Shown here: piece after piece, positions 42,955 through 50,801 of the stretch
Position numbering within the stretch: position 1 is the stretch's first letter
Layout: each line of letters opens with the position of its first letter
Assembly: GCF_002093115.1 (NCBI RefSeq)
Contig: NZ_NAAD01000004.1
Span: forward strand, 1-64,000
Direction: 5' to 3'
DNA length: 64,000 nt
DNA from: Geothermobacter hydrogeniphilus
GTDB lineage: Bacteria > Desulfobacterota > Desulfuromonadia > Desulfuromonadales > Geothermobacteraceae
The notes under the pieces: generated by a model
Databases searched by the model: none
The model's input: only the letters and a program-made list of their open reading frames with translations
What the model was told of the DNA's origin: nothing
Made by a program: the position numbers and the translations under genes

Positions 42955-44037
42955 TCAGGATTTGTACCAGCCGTGGCGGATCAGGTCGCGGCGCAGGCTG
43001 GAACCCTGGTTGCGGACCACGCCCTGGTACCAGAACTGTTCGCCATGCAGCCTGACATCGCGCGGGGCGTGCAGCCGCTTGCGGCGGTCGACGAGAGCCT
43101 TGCGGAAGCGTTCGTCAGGGTCGGCGAGAATTCCCTGCAGTTTCTGCCGCAGTTGGTCGGGCATGGCCTCAATCACGTACTGCAGCATGTCGCGCAGCTT
43201 CAACCCCTGCTGGTATTCCCACAGGTCGCCTTCGAAGATCTGGCTGCATTCATCGACGAAATCATTCCAGTCGAGGATCAGTGCCCCGAAATCCTCTTCG
43301 GCGAAGGCGGCGAATTCGTCGTGCTGTTTCAGATGCTGTTCAATCAGATCCTGTTCCTTCCGGGACAGGAAAAAGGAGAGGGATTCCTCAACCGGATACA
43401 TGTCGAGTTGTTCGGTCAATTCGTTGCAGAACACCAGGTAGTCCAGTTCCCGGCGGCTGAACCCTGCCAGGAAAGGGGGCAGTTGCCGCCCGTGGCATTG
43501 CAGCGAGAGATGATCATGGCCGAAGTCGGCCGGAAAGAGCTGCTGCGGATTGTGCGGCAGGCCATGTCGGGCAAAGAGGTTCATCACCTGGATCTGGTTG
43601 CCGGTGAAACAGGTGAGCATTTTTTCTTCGGAATAAAACAGCTCCATGCCCAGACGATTGTTGGCCAGTCCGAAGCCGACAAAGCCGTCGTGGATCAGAC
43701 GCTGCATGTAAGGTTCGATAACCTCCAGCAACTCATCGGTCGGCAGGTAGGGGGAGTAAAAGACCGTCGGCGGCGGTTGTGAACCGTCTTCCTGCTGCCA
43801 CTCGTCCTGATAAAATTCGAGAATCAGAAAAGCTTCGTTTCCCAGGCAGACGCGGGCAAAGTCATGCAGCAACGCGGGAATCTTGCCCGCTCCGGCCATG
43901 GCCGTCAGCCGGTAACAATCGCTGGAATTCTCCAGTTGCGCGAACTGGTAGCCCTCGCGCATCCGTCGGCGGTAGATGCGCAGTTCGCGTGGCCATGGCT
44001 GGATGCCCAGGGGGAAATCGAAGGGAGATTTGCTCAA
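42955..44037 (-). CDS. Conserved-looking protein of unknown function
   Basis: The product has 360 residues, soluble and without a signal peptide or membrane segment. It is rich in acidic and aromatic residues (FAAFAEEDFGALILDWNDFVDECSQIFEG in outline) and ends with a basic tail (HAPRDVRLHGEQFWYQGVVR). The gene starts the minus-strand run 42.2-44.0 kb and ends 9 bp before mqnB, so it is probably co-transcribed with the menaquinone genes. No known domain is recognised. Confidence 0.75.
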   Translation of the reverse strand: MSKSPFDFPLGIQPWPRELRIYRRRMREGYQFAQLENSSDCYRLTAMAGAGKIPALLHDFARVCLGNEAFLILEFYQDEWQQEDGSQPPPTVFYSPYLPTDELLEVIEPYMQRLIHDGFVGFGLANNRLGMELFYSEEKMLTCFTGNQIQVMNLFARHGLPHNPQQLFPADFGHDHLSLQCHGRQLPPFLAGFSRRELDYLVFCNELTEQLDMYPVEESLSFFLSRKEQDLIEQHLKQHDEFAAFAEEDFGALILDWNDFVDECSQIFEGDLWEYQQGLKLRDMLQYVIEAMPDQLRQKLQGILADPDERFRKALVDRRKRLHAPRDVRLHGEQFWYQGVVRNQGSSLRRDLIRHGWYKS

Positions 44038-44440
44038 TGAACGACCTTTTCAGTTATCGGCATCTGTCAGGGTGTTTTCCCGTACGAGGGCTGCCCCGGG
44101 TTGATTCTTCTTTCAGATCGCTTGCGTTGCGCGGTCCGCGCGACTCATGAGACGGGTCCGGAGTCCGTCTGTTCACTGTTTGGGGACCACGGTTTCAGGG
44201 TAGTTAAAACGGCAGTCCCTGTCAACAAAGGCGGTTGCTGCCGGAGGAAGATTGACCAGGCCGGGGTCAGGTGGTCGGGGACTTGAAATATTTTTAAGAT
44301 CGCTGAAATTAAAGTGGCCTGGCTTTGACGTCGACAAAGTCCGTCTTTACCCCATTTTTCAGCCTGTCATCAGCCCCCCGCGGCAGTCCCGCAGTTCTCT
44401 TTTCGACCGGGATTGATTTTATCGTTAGTAAATTATTTAA
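44038..44440. other. Divergent intergenic region
   Basis: About 400 bp between the unknown minus-strand gene and the XRE-cupin promoter. No gene, RNA or repeat is recognised. Confidence 0.4.
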
Positions 44441-44441
44441 G

Positions 44442-44470
44442 TTGACAATTTTTTCCATTTCCGATATATC
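44442..44470 (+). promoter_or_regulatory. Sigma-70 promoter of the XRE-cupin gene
   Basis: A perfect TTGACA (44442-44447) and TATATC (44465-44470) have a 17-bp spacer in an AT-rich stretch about 40 bp before the ATG. Confidence 0.65.
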
Positions 44471-44508
44471 CGCGAGGATAAAACTCTTTTTTATTGCAGG
44501 ATGGATGA

Positions 44509-45078
44509 ATGACCTCCCTCGAATACAATATCGGCGCCAAAATCAAGAAGCTGCGCAAGGCCCGCAAGCTGACGCTGCAGGATGTCGCTCGTGAGACCGG
44601 CTTCTCTCCGGCGCTGATTTCCCAGATCGAAAACAACAACGTCTCGCCGCCGATCGCGACCCTGTCGAAGATCGCCCGCTTCTTCGATGTCAAGATGGGC
44701 CACTTCTTTGAGGAGGACGAGGAAGAGTTGCGTTTCGAGGTGGTCCCCAAAGACGCCCGGCGGGTGGTCAGTAGGGTGATCTCCTCCAAGGGAACCGGAC
44801 ACGGTTACACCTACGAGGCTCTCTCCTATCGCAAGCGCAACAAGAAGATGGAGCCGTTCATGCTCACCATCTCCGAGCGTGCCCAGGAGGAGACCCTCTA
44901 CAATCACGAGGGAGAGGAATTCCTGCTTATCCTGCAGGGTCGCGCGGAAATTTTACTTGATGATGAACGCATCGTGCTGGAAGCCGGCGACGCGGTCTAC
45001 TTCGACTCATCCCTCAAGCACCGGCTGCTGGCCTGCGAGGGGGAGGAGGTGCAAGTGCTGGCGGTAGTAACCCGCTGA
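44509..45078 (+). CDS. XRE-family regulator with C-terminal cupin
   Basis: The product has 189 residues. The HTH lies at residues 8-62 (IKKLRKARKLTLQDVARETG, then FSPALISQIENNNVSPPIATL). The cupin barrel follows from about 110 (LYNHEGEEFLLILQGRAEIL and LEAGDAVYFDSSLKHRLL). Such regulators (PuuR/SutR-like) sense small metabolites through the cupin. It is the next gene before the methylmalonyl-CoA mutase operon, on the same strand, so it may control that pathway, as related regulators do for acyl-CoA metabolism. Confidence 0.9.
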   Translation: MTSLEYNIGAKIKKLRKARKLTLQDVARETGFSPALISQIENNNVSPPIATLSKIARFFDVKMGHFFEEDEEELRFEVVPKDARRVVSRVISSKGTGHGYTYEALSYRKRNKKMEPFMLTISERAQEETLYNHEGEEFLLILQGRAEILLDDERIVLEAGDAVYFDSSLKHRLLACEGEEVQVLAVVTR

Positions 45079-45083
45079 TTGCG

Positions 45084-45210
45084 GCAGGGCTGATGAAAAA
45101 CGCCCATCTGCGGCGTTGCCCTCGCCCCCGCGTCAACGACGTACCTTCCGGTACGCCTTATGCCGCGGGGACTCGGGCGCCTGGCATCTGGACATTTTTG
45201 ATCAGCCTCG
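45084..45210. repeat. Dispersed element family 2, copy 4
   Basis: It begins GCAGGGCTGATGAAAAA six bases after the XRE-cupin stop and ends near CATCTGGACATTTTTGATCAG. The expected right end is lost and replaced by a 14-G run. Confidence 0.85.
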
Positions 45211-45223
45211 GGGGGGGGGGGGG
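45210..45223. repeat. G14 homopolymer tract
   Basis: Fourteen consecutive G residues lie at the broken end of the family 2 copy, upstream of the mutase gene. Next to it CTTCTCTGCGCCTCTCCGTT (45226-45246) is a half arm of the ACGCAGAG family. Confidence 0.9.
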
Positions 45224-45270
45224 AGCCTTCTCTGCGCCTCTCCGTTAAAGTGATGCTCTTGGATTTCCAA

Positions 45271-45301
45271 AGGGACTGTCCCCGTTCGGGGGACAGTCCC
45301 T
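45271..45301. repeat. REP-like hairpin AGGGACTGTCCCC
   Basis: Perfect 13-bp arms (45271-45283 and 45289-45301) enclose a 5-nt loop. It lies 22 bp upstream of the mutase ATG and could occlude or protect the leader. Confidence 0.8.
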
Positions 45302-45323
45302 CTCACTGCAAAGGATCGGAACA

Positions 45324-47468
45324 ATGAGTAAATTCCCCAAGCCGACGCTTGCCGACTGGGAAGCGAAGGCGAAAAAAGAGAAGAAGACCGACGATCTTTC
45401 CGGTTTCAAGTGGGAGACCCCGGAAGGCATCACCGTCAAACCGCTCTATACCGCGGCTGACCTCGAAGGTGTCGAGACCGCTGACACCCTGCCCGGCGTG
45501 GCGCCCTTCGTACGCGGACCGATGGCGACCATGTATGCCGGACGTCCCTGGACGGTGCGCCAGTATGCCGGGTTCTCCACCGCCGAGGAGTCGAACGCCT
45601 TCTACAAGCGCAATCTCGCCGCCGGCCAGCAGGGCCTGTCGGTCGCCTTCGACCTGGCTACCCACCGCGGTTACGACTCGGACCACCCGCGGGTGGTCGG
45701 CGATGTCGGCAAGGCCGGGGTGGCGATCGACTCGGTCGAGGACATGAAGATCCTCTTCGACGAGATCCCCCTCGACAAGGTCTCGGTATCGATGACCATG
45801 AACGGCGCGGTGCTGCCGATCATGGCCAACTACATCGTTGCCGCCGAGGAGCAGGGGGTGAAGCAGGAGCAGCTCGCCGGGACCATCCAGAACGACATCC
45901 TCAAGGAGTTCATGGTCCGCAATACCTATATCTACCCGCCGGCGCCGTCGATGCGGATCATCTCCGACATCATCGAGTACACCAGCAAGTACATGCCGCG
46001 CTTCAATTCGATCTCCATCTCCGGCTACCATATCCAGGAAGCCGGGGCCAACAACGCCCTCGAGCTCGCCTTCACCCTCGGCGACGGCATCGAGTACGTC
46101 AAGGCGGCGATCGCCAAGGGGCTCGATGTTGACGCCTTCGCGCCGCGGCTCTCTTTCTTCTTCGCCATCGGCATGAACTTCTTCATGGAGGCCGCCAAGT
46201 TGCGTGCCGCGCGCTTCCTCTGGGCCGAGCTGATGAGCCAGTTCAATCCCAAAAATCCGAAGTCGAGCATGCTGCGCACCCACTGCCAGACCTCCGGCTG
46301 GTCGCTGACCGAGCAGGACCCCTACAACAACGTGGTGCGCACCACCCTCGAGGCGCTGGCGGCGGTCCTCGGCGGCACCCAGTCGCTGCACACCAACGCT
46401 CTCGACGAGGCGATCGCCCTGCCGACCGACCACTCGGCCCGCATCGCCCGCAATACCCAGCTGATCATCCAGGAGGAATCGGGGATCTGCAACGTGGTCG
46501 ATCCGCTGGGCGGTTCCTACTATGTCGAGTCCCTGACCTCTTCGCTGGTCGACGAGGCGCGCATCATTCTCAAGGAAATCGATGATCTCGGCGGTATGAC
46601 CAGGGCGATCGAGTCGGGAATGCCGAAGCTGCGCATCGAGGAGTCGGCGGCGAAGAAACAGGCCGCCATCGATTCCGGTCGTGACGTCATCGTCGGGGTC
46701 AACAAGTACCAGCTCGCCGAGGAAGACCAGATCGAGGTCCTCGATGTCGACAATGCCGCGGTGCGTGAGGCGCAGATCGCCCGCATCAACCGGATTCGCG
46801 CCGAGCGCGACAACGACGCCTGCCGGGCGGCGCTGGACGCCATCACCGCGGCATGCGAGAATGAGAAGGAAAACCTGCTCGGCCTCTGTGTCGAGGCGGC
46901 CCGGCAGCGGGCCACCGTCGGCGAGATCTCCGACGCCATGGAGAAGGTTTTCGGCCGCCACAAGGCGGAGATCAAACTGGTTTCAGGAGCGTACGGATCG
47001 GTGGTTGACAGCGATGATGATTTTACCGCGCTGAAAAAGCGTATCGACGCCTTCAGCGAGCAGGAAGGCCGGCGGCCGCGTATCCTGATCGCCAAGATGG
47101 GCCAGGACGGTCACGACCGCGGCGCCAAGGTGGTGGCCAGCGCTTACGCCGATGCCGGCTTCGATGTCGATGTCGGCCCGCTGTTCCAGACCCCGGAAGA
47201 GGCGGCGAAGATGGCGGTGGAGAATGACGTCCATGTCGTCGGCGTTTCTTCCCTGGCCGCCGGGCACAAGACCCTGGTGCCGCAGCTGGTCGCCGAGCTG
47301 AAGAAGCTCGGCGCCGACGACATCGCCGTGGTCTGCGGCGGCGTCATTCCCCGTCAGGACTATGATCAGCTTTACGCCGCCGGTGCCGCCAGGATCTTCG
47401 GTCCCGGCACCCCGATCACCGTCTCCGCCGGCCAGACCCTCGACGCCATCGAGGAGAAACGCGGATAG
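45324..47468 (+). CDS. scpA: Methylmalonyl-CoA mutase, large (catalytic, B12-binding) subunit
   Basis: The product has 714 residues. The substrate barrel contains [22 protein letters not shown] in outline and [13 protein letters not shown]. The B12 domain near the C-terminus has DGHDRG with the cobalt-ligating His at about residue 597, then [16 protein letters not shown] and [10 protein letters not shown]. It interconverts succinyl-CoA and (R)-methylmalonyl-CoA. Homologues of this length act as homodimers without a separate small subunit. Operon partners downstream are MeaB and the epimerase. Confidence 0.95.
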   Translation: MSKFPKPTLADWEAKAKKEKKTDDLSGFKWETPEGITVKPLYTAADLEGVETADTLPGVAPFVRGPMATMYAGRPWTVRQYAGFSTAEESNAFYKRNLAAGQQGLSVAFDLATHRGYDSDHPRVVGDVGKAGVAIDSVEDMKILFDEIPLDKVSVSMTMNGAVLPIMANYIVAAEEQGVKQEQLAGTIQNDILKEFMVRNTYIYPPAPSMRIISDIIEYTSKYMPRFNSISISGYHIQEAGANNALELAFTLGDGIEYVKAAIAKGLDVDAFAPRLSFFFAIGMNFFMEAAKLRAARFLWAELMSQFNPKNPKSSMLRTHCQTSGWSLTEQDPYNNVVRTTLEALAAVLGGTQSLHTNALDEAIALPTDHSARIARNTQLIIQEESGICNVVDPLGGSYYVESLTSSLVDEARIILKEIDDLGGMTRAIESGMPKLRIEESAAKKQAAIDSGRDVIVGVNKYQLAEEDQIEVLDVDNAAVREAQIARINRIRAERDNDACRAALDAITAACENEKENLLGLCVEAARQRATVGEISDAMEKVFGRHKAEIKLVSGAYGSVVDSDDDFTALKKRIDAFSEQEGRRPRILIAKMGQDGHDRGAKVVASAYADAGFDVDVGPLFQTPEEAAKMAVENDVHVVGVSSLAAGHKTLVPQLVAELKKLGADDIAVVCGGVIPRQDYDQLYAAGAARIFGPGTPITVSAGQTLDAIEEKRG

Positions 47469-47477
47469 TCAGGAGAC

Positions 47478-47577
47478 TCAACGCAGAGGCGCAGAGAGGC
47501 AGAGTCGGAGAGAAAGGCAGAATCAACGATTTGCTGTTTTTCTTCGCGACTCTCCTTCTCTGCGCCTCTGCGTTAAA
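47478..47577. repeat. ACGCAGAG-family long hairpin element
   Basis: The left arm TCAACGCAGAGGCGCAGAGA and the right arm TCTGCGCCTCTGCGTTAAA are inverted over about 100 bp. It sits between the mutase and meaB genes, ending 41 bp before the meaB start. Confidence 0.9.
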
Positions 47578-47618
47578 AAGGATTGGCTCCTGGCGGCCGC
47601 CTTGTAAAGGTTTTTCCC

Positions 47619-48596
47619 GTGCCCAAGATCAAAGAACTCGCCGCCGGTGTCCGCACCGGCAACATCCGCTCCCTGGCCAAGGCGATCACCCTGGTCGAAA
47701 GCCGCAGCCCTGATCACTCCCTGGCCGCCACCACCCTGCTTGACGAACTGCTCCCCGATTCAGGCAACTCGATCCGGGTCGGCATCTCCGGTGTCCCCGG
47801 GGTCGGCAAGAGTACCTTCATCGAGGCCCTCGGCCTCTACCTGACCGGTCGTGGCCACAAGGTCGCGGTGCTGGCGGTCGATCCCTCCTCGCAGCTCTCC
47901 GGCGGCTCGATTCTCGGTGACAAGACCCGCATGGAGGAGCTTTCCCGCGATCCAAACGCCTTCATCCGCCCCTCCCCCTCGGGCGATACCCTCGGCGGGG
48001 TAGCCCGCAAGACCCGAGAGACCATGCTGATCTGCGAGGCGGCCGGCTATGACGTGGTCATCGTCGAGACGGTCGGGGTCGGCCAGTCGGAAATCACCGT
48101 CGCCTCGATGGTCGATCTCTTCCTGCTGCTGCAGATTCCCGGTGCCGGGGATGAACTGCAGGGGATCAAGAAGGGGGTGATGGAGATCGCCGACCTGATC
48201 CTGATCAACAAGGCCGAAGGGGACAATCGTTCCCGGGCCGCGCTGGCCAAGTCGCAGATCGAAACCGCTTTGCACATCCTGCAGCCGAAAAGTCCCAACT
48301 GGACCGTGCCGGTGATGCTCTGTTCGGCCCTGCGCAATGAAGGGATTGCCGAGGTTTGGCAGACCATCGAGGATTACCGCTCCCGCCTGCAGGAGAGCGG
48401 CGAGTTCGCCGACAAGCGCCGGCTGCAGGCCGGTGACTGGATGTGGTCCCTGCTGATGGACAGTCTCAGGGATCTCTTCCGCCGCGACCCCCGTGTCGAA
48501 GCCCTGCTGCCCCAGGTCCAGGACGCTGTCGCCGCCGGCACCACCACTCCCGGCGCCGCGGCCCGGAGATTGCTGGAGGCGTTCAAACGGCATTGA
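47619..48596 (+). CDS. meaB: Methylmalonyl-CoA mutase-associated GTPase MeaB
   Basis: The product has 325 residues. Walker A is GISGVPGVGKSTFIEALG; AVDPSSQLSGGSILGDKTRM and PSGDTLGGVARKTRETMLICEAAG are G-protein chaperone blocks, followed by VETVGVGQSE and INKAEGDN (guanine specificity). It loads and protects the B12 cofactor of the mutase. The start is probably GTG at 47619 after AAAGG; an upstream TTG (47583) is close to the preceding repeat. Confidence 0.94.
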   Translation: MPKIKELAAGVRTGNIRSLAKAITLVESRSPDHSLAATTLLDELLPDSGNSIRVGISGVPGVGKSTFIEALGLYLTGRGHKVAVLAVDPSSQLSGGSILGDKTRMEELSRDPNAFIRPSPSGDTLGGVARKTRETMLICEAAGYDVVIVETVGVGQSEITVASMVDLFLLLQIPGAGDELQGIKKGVMEIADLILINKAEGDNRSRAALAKSQIETALHILQPKSPNWTVPVMLCSALRNEGIAEVWQTIEDYRSRLQESGEFADKRRLQAGDWMWSLLMDSLRDLFRRDPRVEALLPQVQDAVAAGTTTPGAAARRLLEAFKRH

Positions 48597-48604
48597 CTTC
48601 TGGG

Positions 48605-49080
48605 GCCACCAAGGCACCAAGATCACCAAGAAAGGCAAAAGCCATGGATGGGAGAAAAAGTCAGGAAGACTTGATTGCCAAGGCAGTTGTTGATGCCGCA
48701 TTCAAAGTTCATCGGCGCTTGGGGCCAGGATTGCTGGAGCGGGTTTACGAGGCATGTCTTGCCTATGAATTGGAATCTGCCGGATTCAGGGTGGAGAGGC
48801 AGGTGCCCGTACCCATCGTCTATGGCGAGCTGTCTTTTGATGAAGGTTTTCGGCTCGACTTGCTGATCGAGGATACGATTGTGATCGAGTTGAAGGCAGC
48901 TGAAAAATCACATCCGTTATGGCAGGCCCAGCTTATCAGTTATCTGAAGCTGACCAGGAAAAGAATAGGTTTTCTGATTAATTTTCATTCGCCACTTTTT
49001 AAACAGGGCATCCAGCGATTTGCGGTTTAGTGCCTGACGATTGAAGAGGGTTTTCTTGGTGTCCTTGGTGCCTTGGTGGC
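48605..49080 (+). mobile_element. Putative GxxExxY-encoding element with 30-bp terminal inverted repeats
   Basis: The left end GCCACCAAGGCACCAAG, 2 bases, CACCAAGAAA (48605-48633) is inverted at 49051-49080 with only 2-3 differences. The 476-bp unit contains one gene. The left end also contains the AGAAAGG that serves as the gene's ribosome-binding site. Related ends without the gene occur at 23935-24100 and 32155-32338. It interrupts the mutase/meaB/epimerase operon. No target-site duplication is obvious. Confidence 0.75.
48644..49030 (+). CDS. GxxExxY family protein (PD-(D/E)XK-like)
   Basis: The product has 128 residues. VVDAAFKVHRRLGPGLLERVYEACLAYEL is the family-defining segment with the G-x-x-E-x-x-Y motif (GLLERVY). 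FDEGFRLDLLIEDTIVIELKA carries the Asp and Glu-x-Lys of a PD-(D/E)XK nuclease-like core. GFLINFHSPLF is the conserved end. The family is common and its function is not established; a nuclease-like fold is suggested by these residues. ATG 48644 lies 8 nt from an AGAAAGG site inside the left inverted repeat. Its composition is less GC-rich than the flanking operon genes. Confidence 0.9.
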   Translation: MDGRKSQEDLIAKAVVDAAFKVHRRLGPGLLERVYEACLAYELESAGFRVERQVPVPIVYGELSFDEGFRLDLLIEDTIVIELKAAEKSHPLWQAQLISYLKLTRKRIGFLINFHSPLFKQGIQRFAV

Positions 49081-49105
49081 AGCCTTAAGACTTGAGGAGA
49101 GACGT

Positions 49106-49507
49106 ATGACCAAAAAAATCAACCACATCGGTATCGCCGTCAAAAACATCGAGGCGTCCCTGCCGTTTTACCGGGATGTCCTCGGTATGACCTTCGAGGG
49201 GAGTGAAGAGGTGGCCGAGCAGAAGGTGCGAGTGGCGTTTCTGGCTGTCGGCGAGAGCCGGATCGAGTTGCTGGAGCCGACTGCGGACGATTCACCGGTG
49301 GCCGGCTTCATCGCGAAAAATGGTGAAGGGATTCACCATATCGCCTACGAGGTCGACGATCTTGTCGTCGCTCTGGACCGGCTTCGGGAACAGGGGGTGC
49401 GCCTGATCGACCGGCAGCCGCGGCAGGGGGCACATGGCACCCGCATCGCCTTTCTGCATCCCCGGGCCACCGGCGGGGTGCTGACCGAGCTCTGTCAGTC
49501 GACGTGA
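49106..49507 (+). CDS. mce: Methylmalonyl-CoA epimerase
   Basis: The product has 133 residues of the glyoxalase/VOC fold with metal ligands in INHIGIAVKNIEASLPFYRD, FIAKNGEGIHHIAYEV and LTELCQ. It converts (S)- to (R)-methylmalonyl-CoA, linking carboxylase and mutase. ATG 49106 has GAGGAGAG. It is separated from meaB only by the GxxExxY element, so the ancestral operon was mutase-meaB-epimerase. Confidence 0.94.
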   Translation: MTKKINHIGIAVKNIEASLPFYRDVLGMTFEGSEEVAEQKVRVAFLAVGESRIELLEPTADDSPVAGFIAKNGEGIHHIAYEVDDLVVALDRLREQGVRLIDRQPRQGAHGTRIAFLHPRATGGVLTELCQST

Positions 49508-49739
49508 AACCGGTTTATTTTTCAATTGTTTCGATGTTCGATGAAAAAGCGTTCTATTATTAAATTCCTATCTAAATCAGTCATTTTTGCTTGACATGAA
49601 CTTTCATGGAAAGTTAGCCTGACCAGGTTGTAGAACGGTGGGAGTTTTTTCGCCCCTTGACCTGCCGGAGGGGATTGTTAGACTGGGCGGCGGGAAAAAG
49701 GTTTTGCTCCCCGGATCGCCCCGGCACCTGGAGGTACTT

Positions 49740-50243
49740 ATGAAGGCCGCGCGCATATTTCTGTTTTTAACTGTCCTGTTGTGCCTTGGAGCGGTCACGG
49801 CTTCCGCCCTCGAGTTCGGTGATCCCGCGCCGGATTTCGAGTTGCCGGGGCTTGACGGCAAGACCTTCAGGCTGTCGGACCACCGGGGGCAGATTGTCAT
49901 TCTCAAGTTGGGGACGACCTGGTGCCCGACCTGCAAACAGCAGTCGTTTGAGCTGGCCGAGGCCGCTCCCTTTCTGAAAAAGAACAATATCAAGGTGGTC
50001 GAGGTCTTCCTTCAGGATACCAGGGAGATGATAACGGAATACCTGGCCAAGGAGCGTCACCCCGAGGAGTTGATTCCGCTGCTTGATGATGGGCAGGTGC
50101 GCCAGAAATACAATGTTTACCTGATTCCCAGGCTGCTGGTCGTCAACCGGGAGTTTCAAATTGTTCGCGACGGGAGTCTGCTGACCTCTCAGGCGTTGCA
50201 GAACCTGATCAGGCCGATGCTGAAGAAGGGGGACAAGGGGTAA
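49740..50243 (+). CDS. Exported thioredoxin-like (TlpA/AhpC-TSA type) protein
   Basis: The product has 167 residues. The signal peptide ([23 protein letters not shown]) is followed by [17 protein letters not shown], then [15 protein letters not shown] with the redox Cys pair WCPTC and a cis-Pro region ([11 protein letters not shown]). It is probably a periplasmic disulfide or redox partner. GGAGGT precedes ATG 49740. A TTGACA at 49593 could be its promoter, but the -10 is weak. Confidence 0.86.
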   Translation: MKAARIFLFLTVLLCLGAVTASALEFGDPAPDFELPGLDGKTFRLSDHRGQIVILKLGTTWCPTCKQQSFELAEAAPFLKKNNIKVVEVFLQDTREMITEYLAKERHPEELIPLLDDGQVRQKYNVYLIPRLLVVNREFQIVRDGSLLTSQALQNLIRPMLKKGDKG

Positions 50244-50418
50244 TTCCCGTCCATCCGTTCCGTTGCCGGTTGCTGTAGTGGCTTTGCCACAGTGTGGCGT
50301 AAAAACAACGGAGTTTTGCAGAGCAAACTTTTGTTTGGCCCTGATTAAGGGCCGTTAAATGGTTGAAATTCAAGGAGATATCGGGCAGTCCCGGCCCCCT
50401 CATCGCTGTCCACGGCGG
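50244..50418. other. Start of a 558-bp leader region before porin 1
   Basis: Small stems such as GGCCCTGATTAAGGGCC are present. A cyclic-di-GMP (GEMM) riboswitch was looked for and not seen. No gene is recognised in this part. Confidence 0.35.
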
Positions 50419-50434
50419 TGGCACCCTTTTTGTA
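50419..50434 (+). promoter_or_regulatory. Candidate sigma-54 promoter
   Basis: TGGCACCCTTTTTGTA fits TGGCAC-N5-TTGCW with one change (T for the C of GC at -12). It lies about 370 bp upstream of the porin start and about 125 bp upstream of the 26-codon ORF. Confidence 0.45.
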
Positions 50435-50557
50435 GATAGAAGCTGGACCGAATAGTTTTCAATCGTGGCCCCGGCCAGTGCGTCAGAGGCGGGCCGACCT
50501 GCTTCACGTCGGCCGCCGATGAGTCCGCGCTCGATGTGTGCGAAAGGAGGTGAACCG

Positions 50558-50638
50558 ATGAAAATGTGTGCTGGATTTTCGCTGGCCGGAATGCTCACCG
50601 TTTTTCGGGTTACCTGCACGAAAGAAGCCCGATGGTGA
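50558..50638 (+). CDS. Possible 26-residue leader ORF with prepilin-like motif
   Basis: ATG 50558 follows an ideal AAAGGAGGTGA ribosome-binding site. The peptide MKMCAGFSLAGMLTVFRV resembles the start of a type IV prepilin (G|FSLxEML), but it stops after 26 codons. It may be a broken pilin-like gene, a leader peptide of the porin message, or chance. Confidence 0.4.
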   Translation: MKMCAGFSLAGMLTVFRVTCTKEARW

Positions 50639-50801
50639 GAAACCTGCGTCAGATGTCCCGCTGACGGAAGGTCAGGCTTCCGGCGGGTGGAGACGTTTAA
50701 TCAGCAACAATGTGATTGTCCCGGCCATGGGGGCCGGTCAACGCCTCTTCGCTTGCGGGAGGCGAAAACGCAACACCTTTTTATTCAGGAGGCAACAAAA
50801 G

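Noticed and set aside
45303-46961. 552-codon minus-strand frame in the mutase region
   Set aside because: Shadow of the methylmalonyl-CoA mutase gene; low-complexity composition and no motif.
50244-50801. Cyclic-di-GMP or other riboswitch in the porin 1 leader
   Set aside because: Conserved GEMM-type core sequence could not be found by eye; only simple stems are visible.
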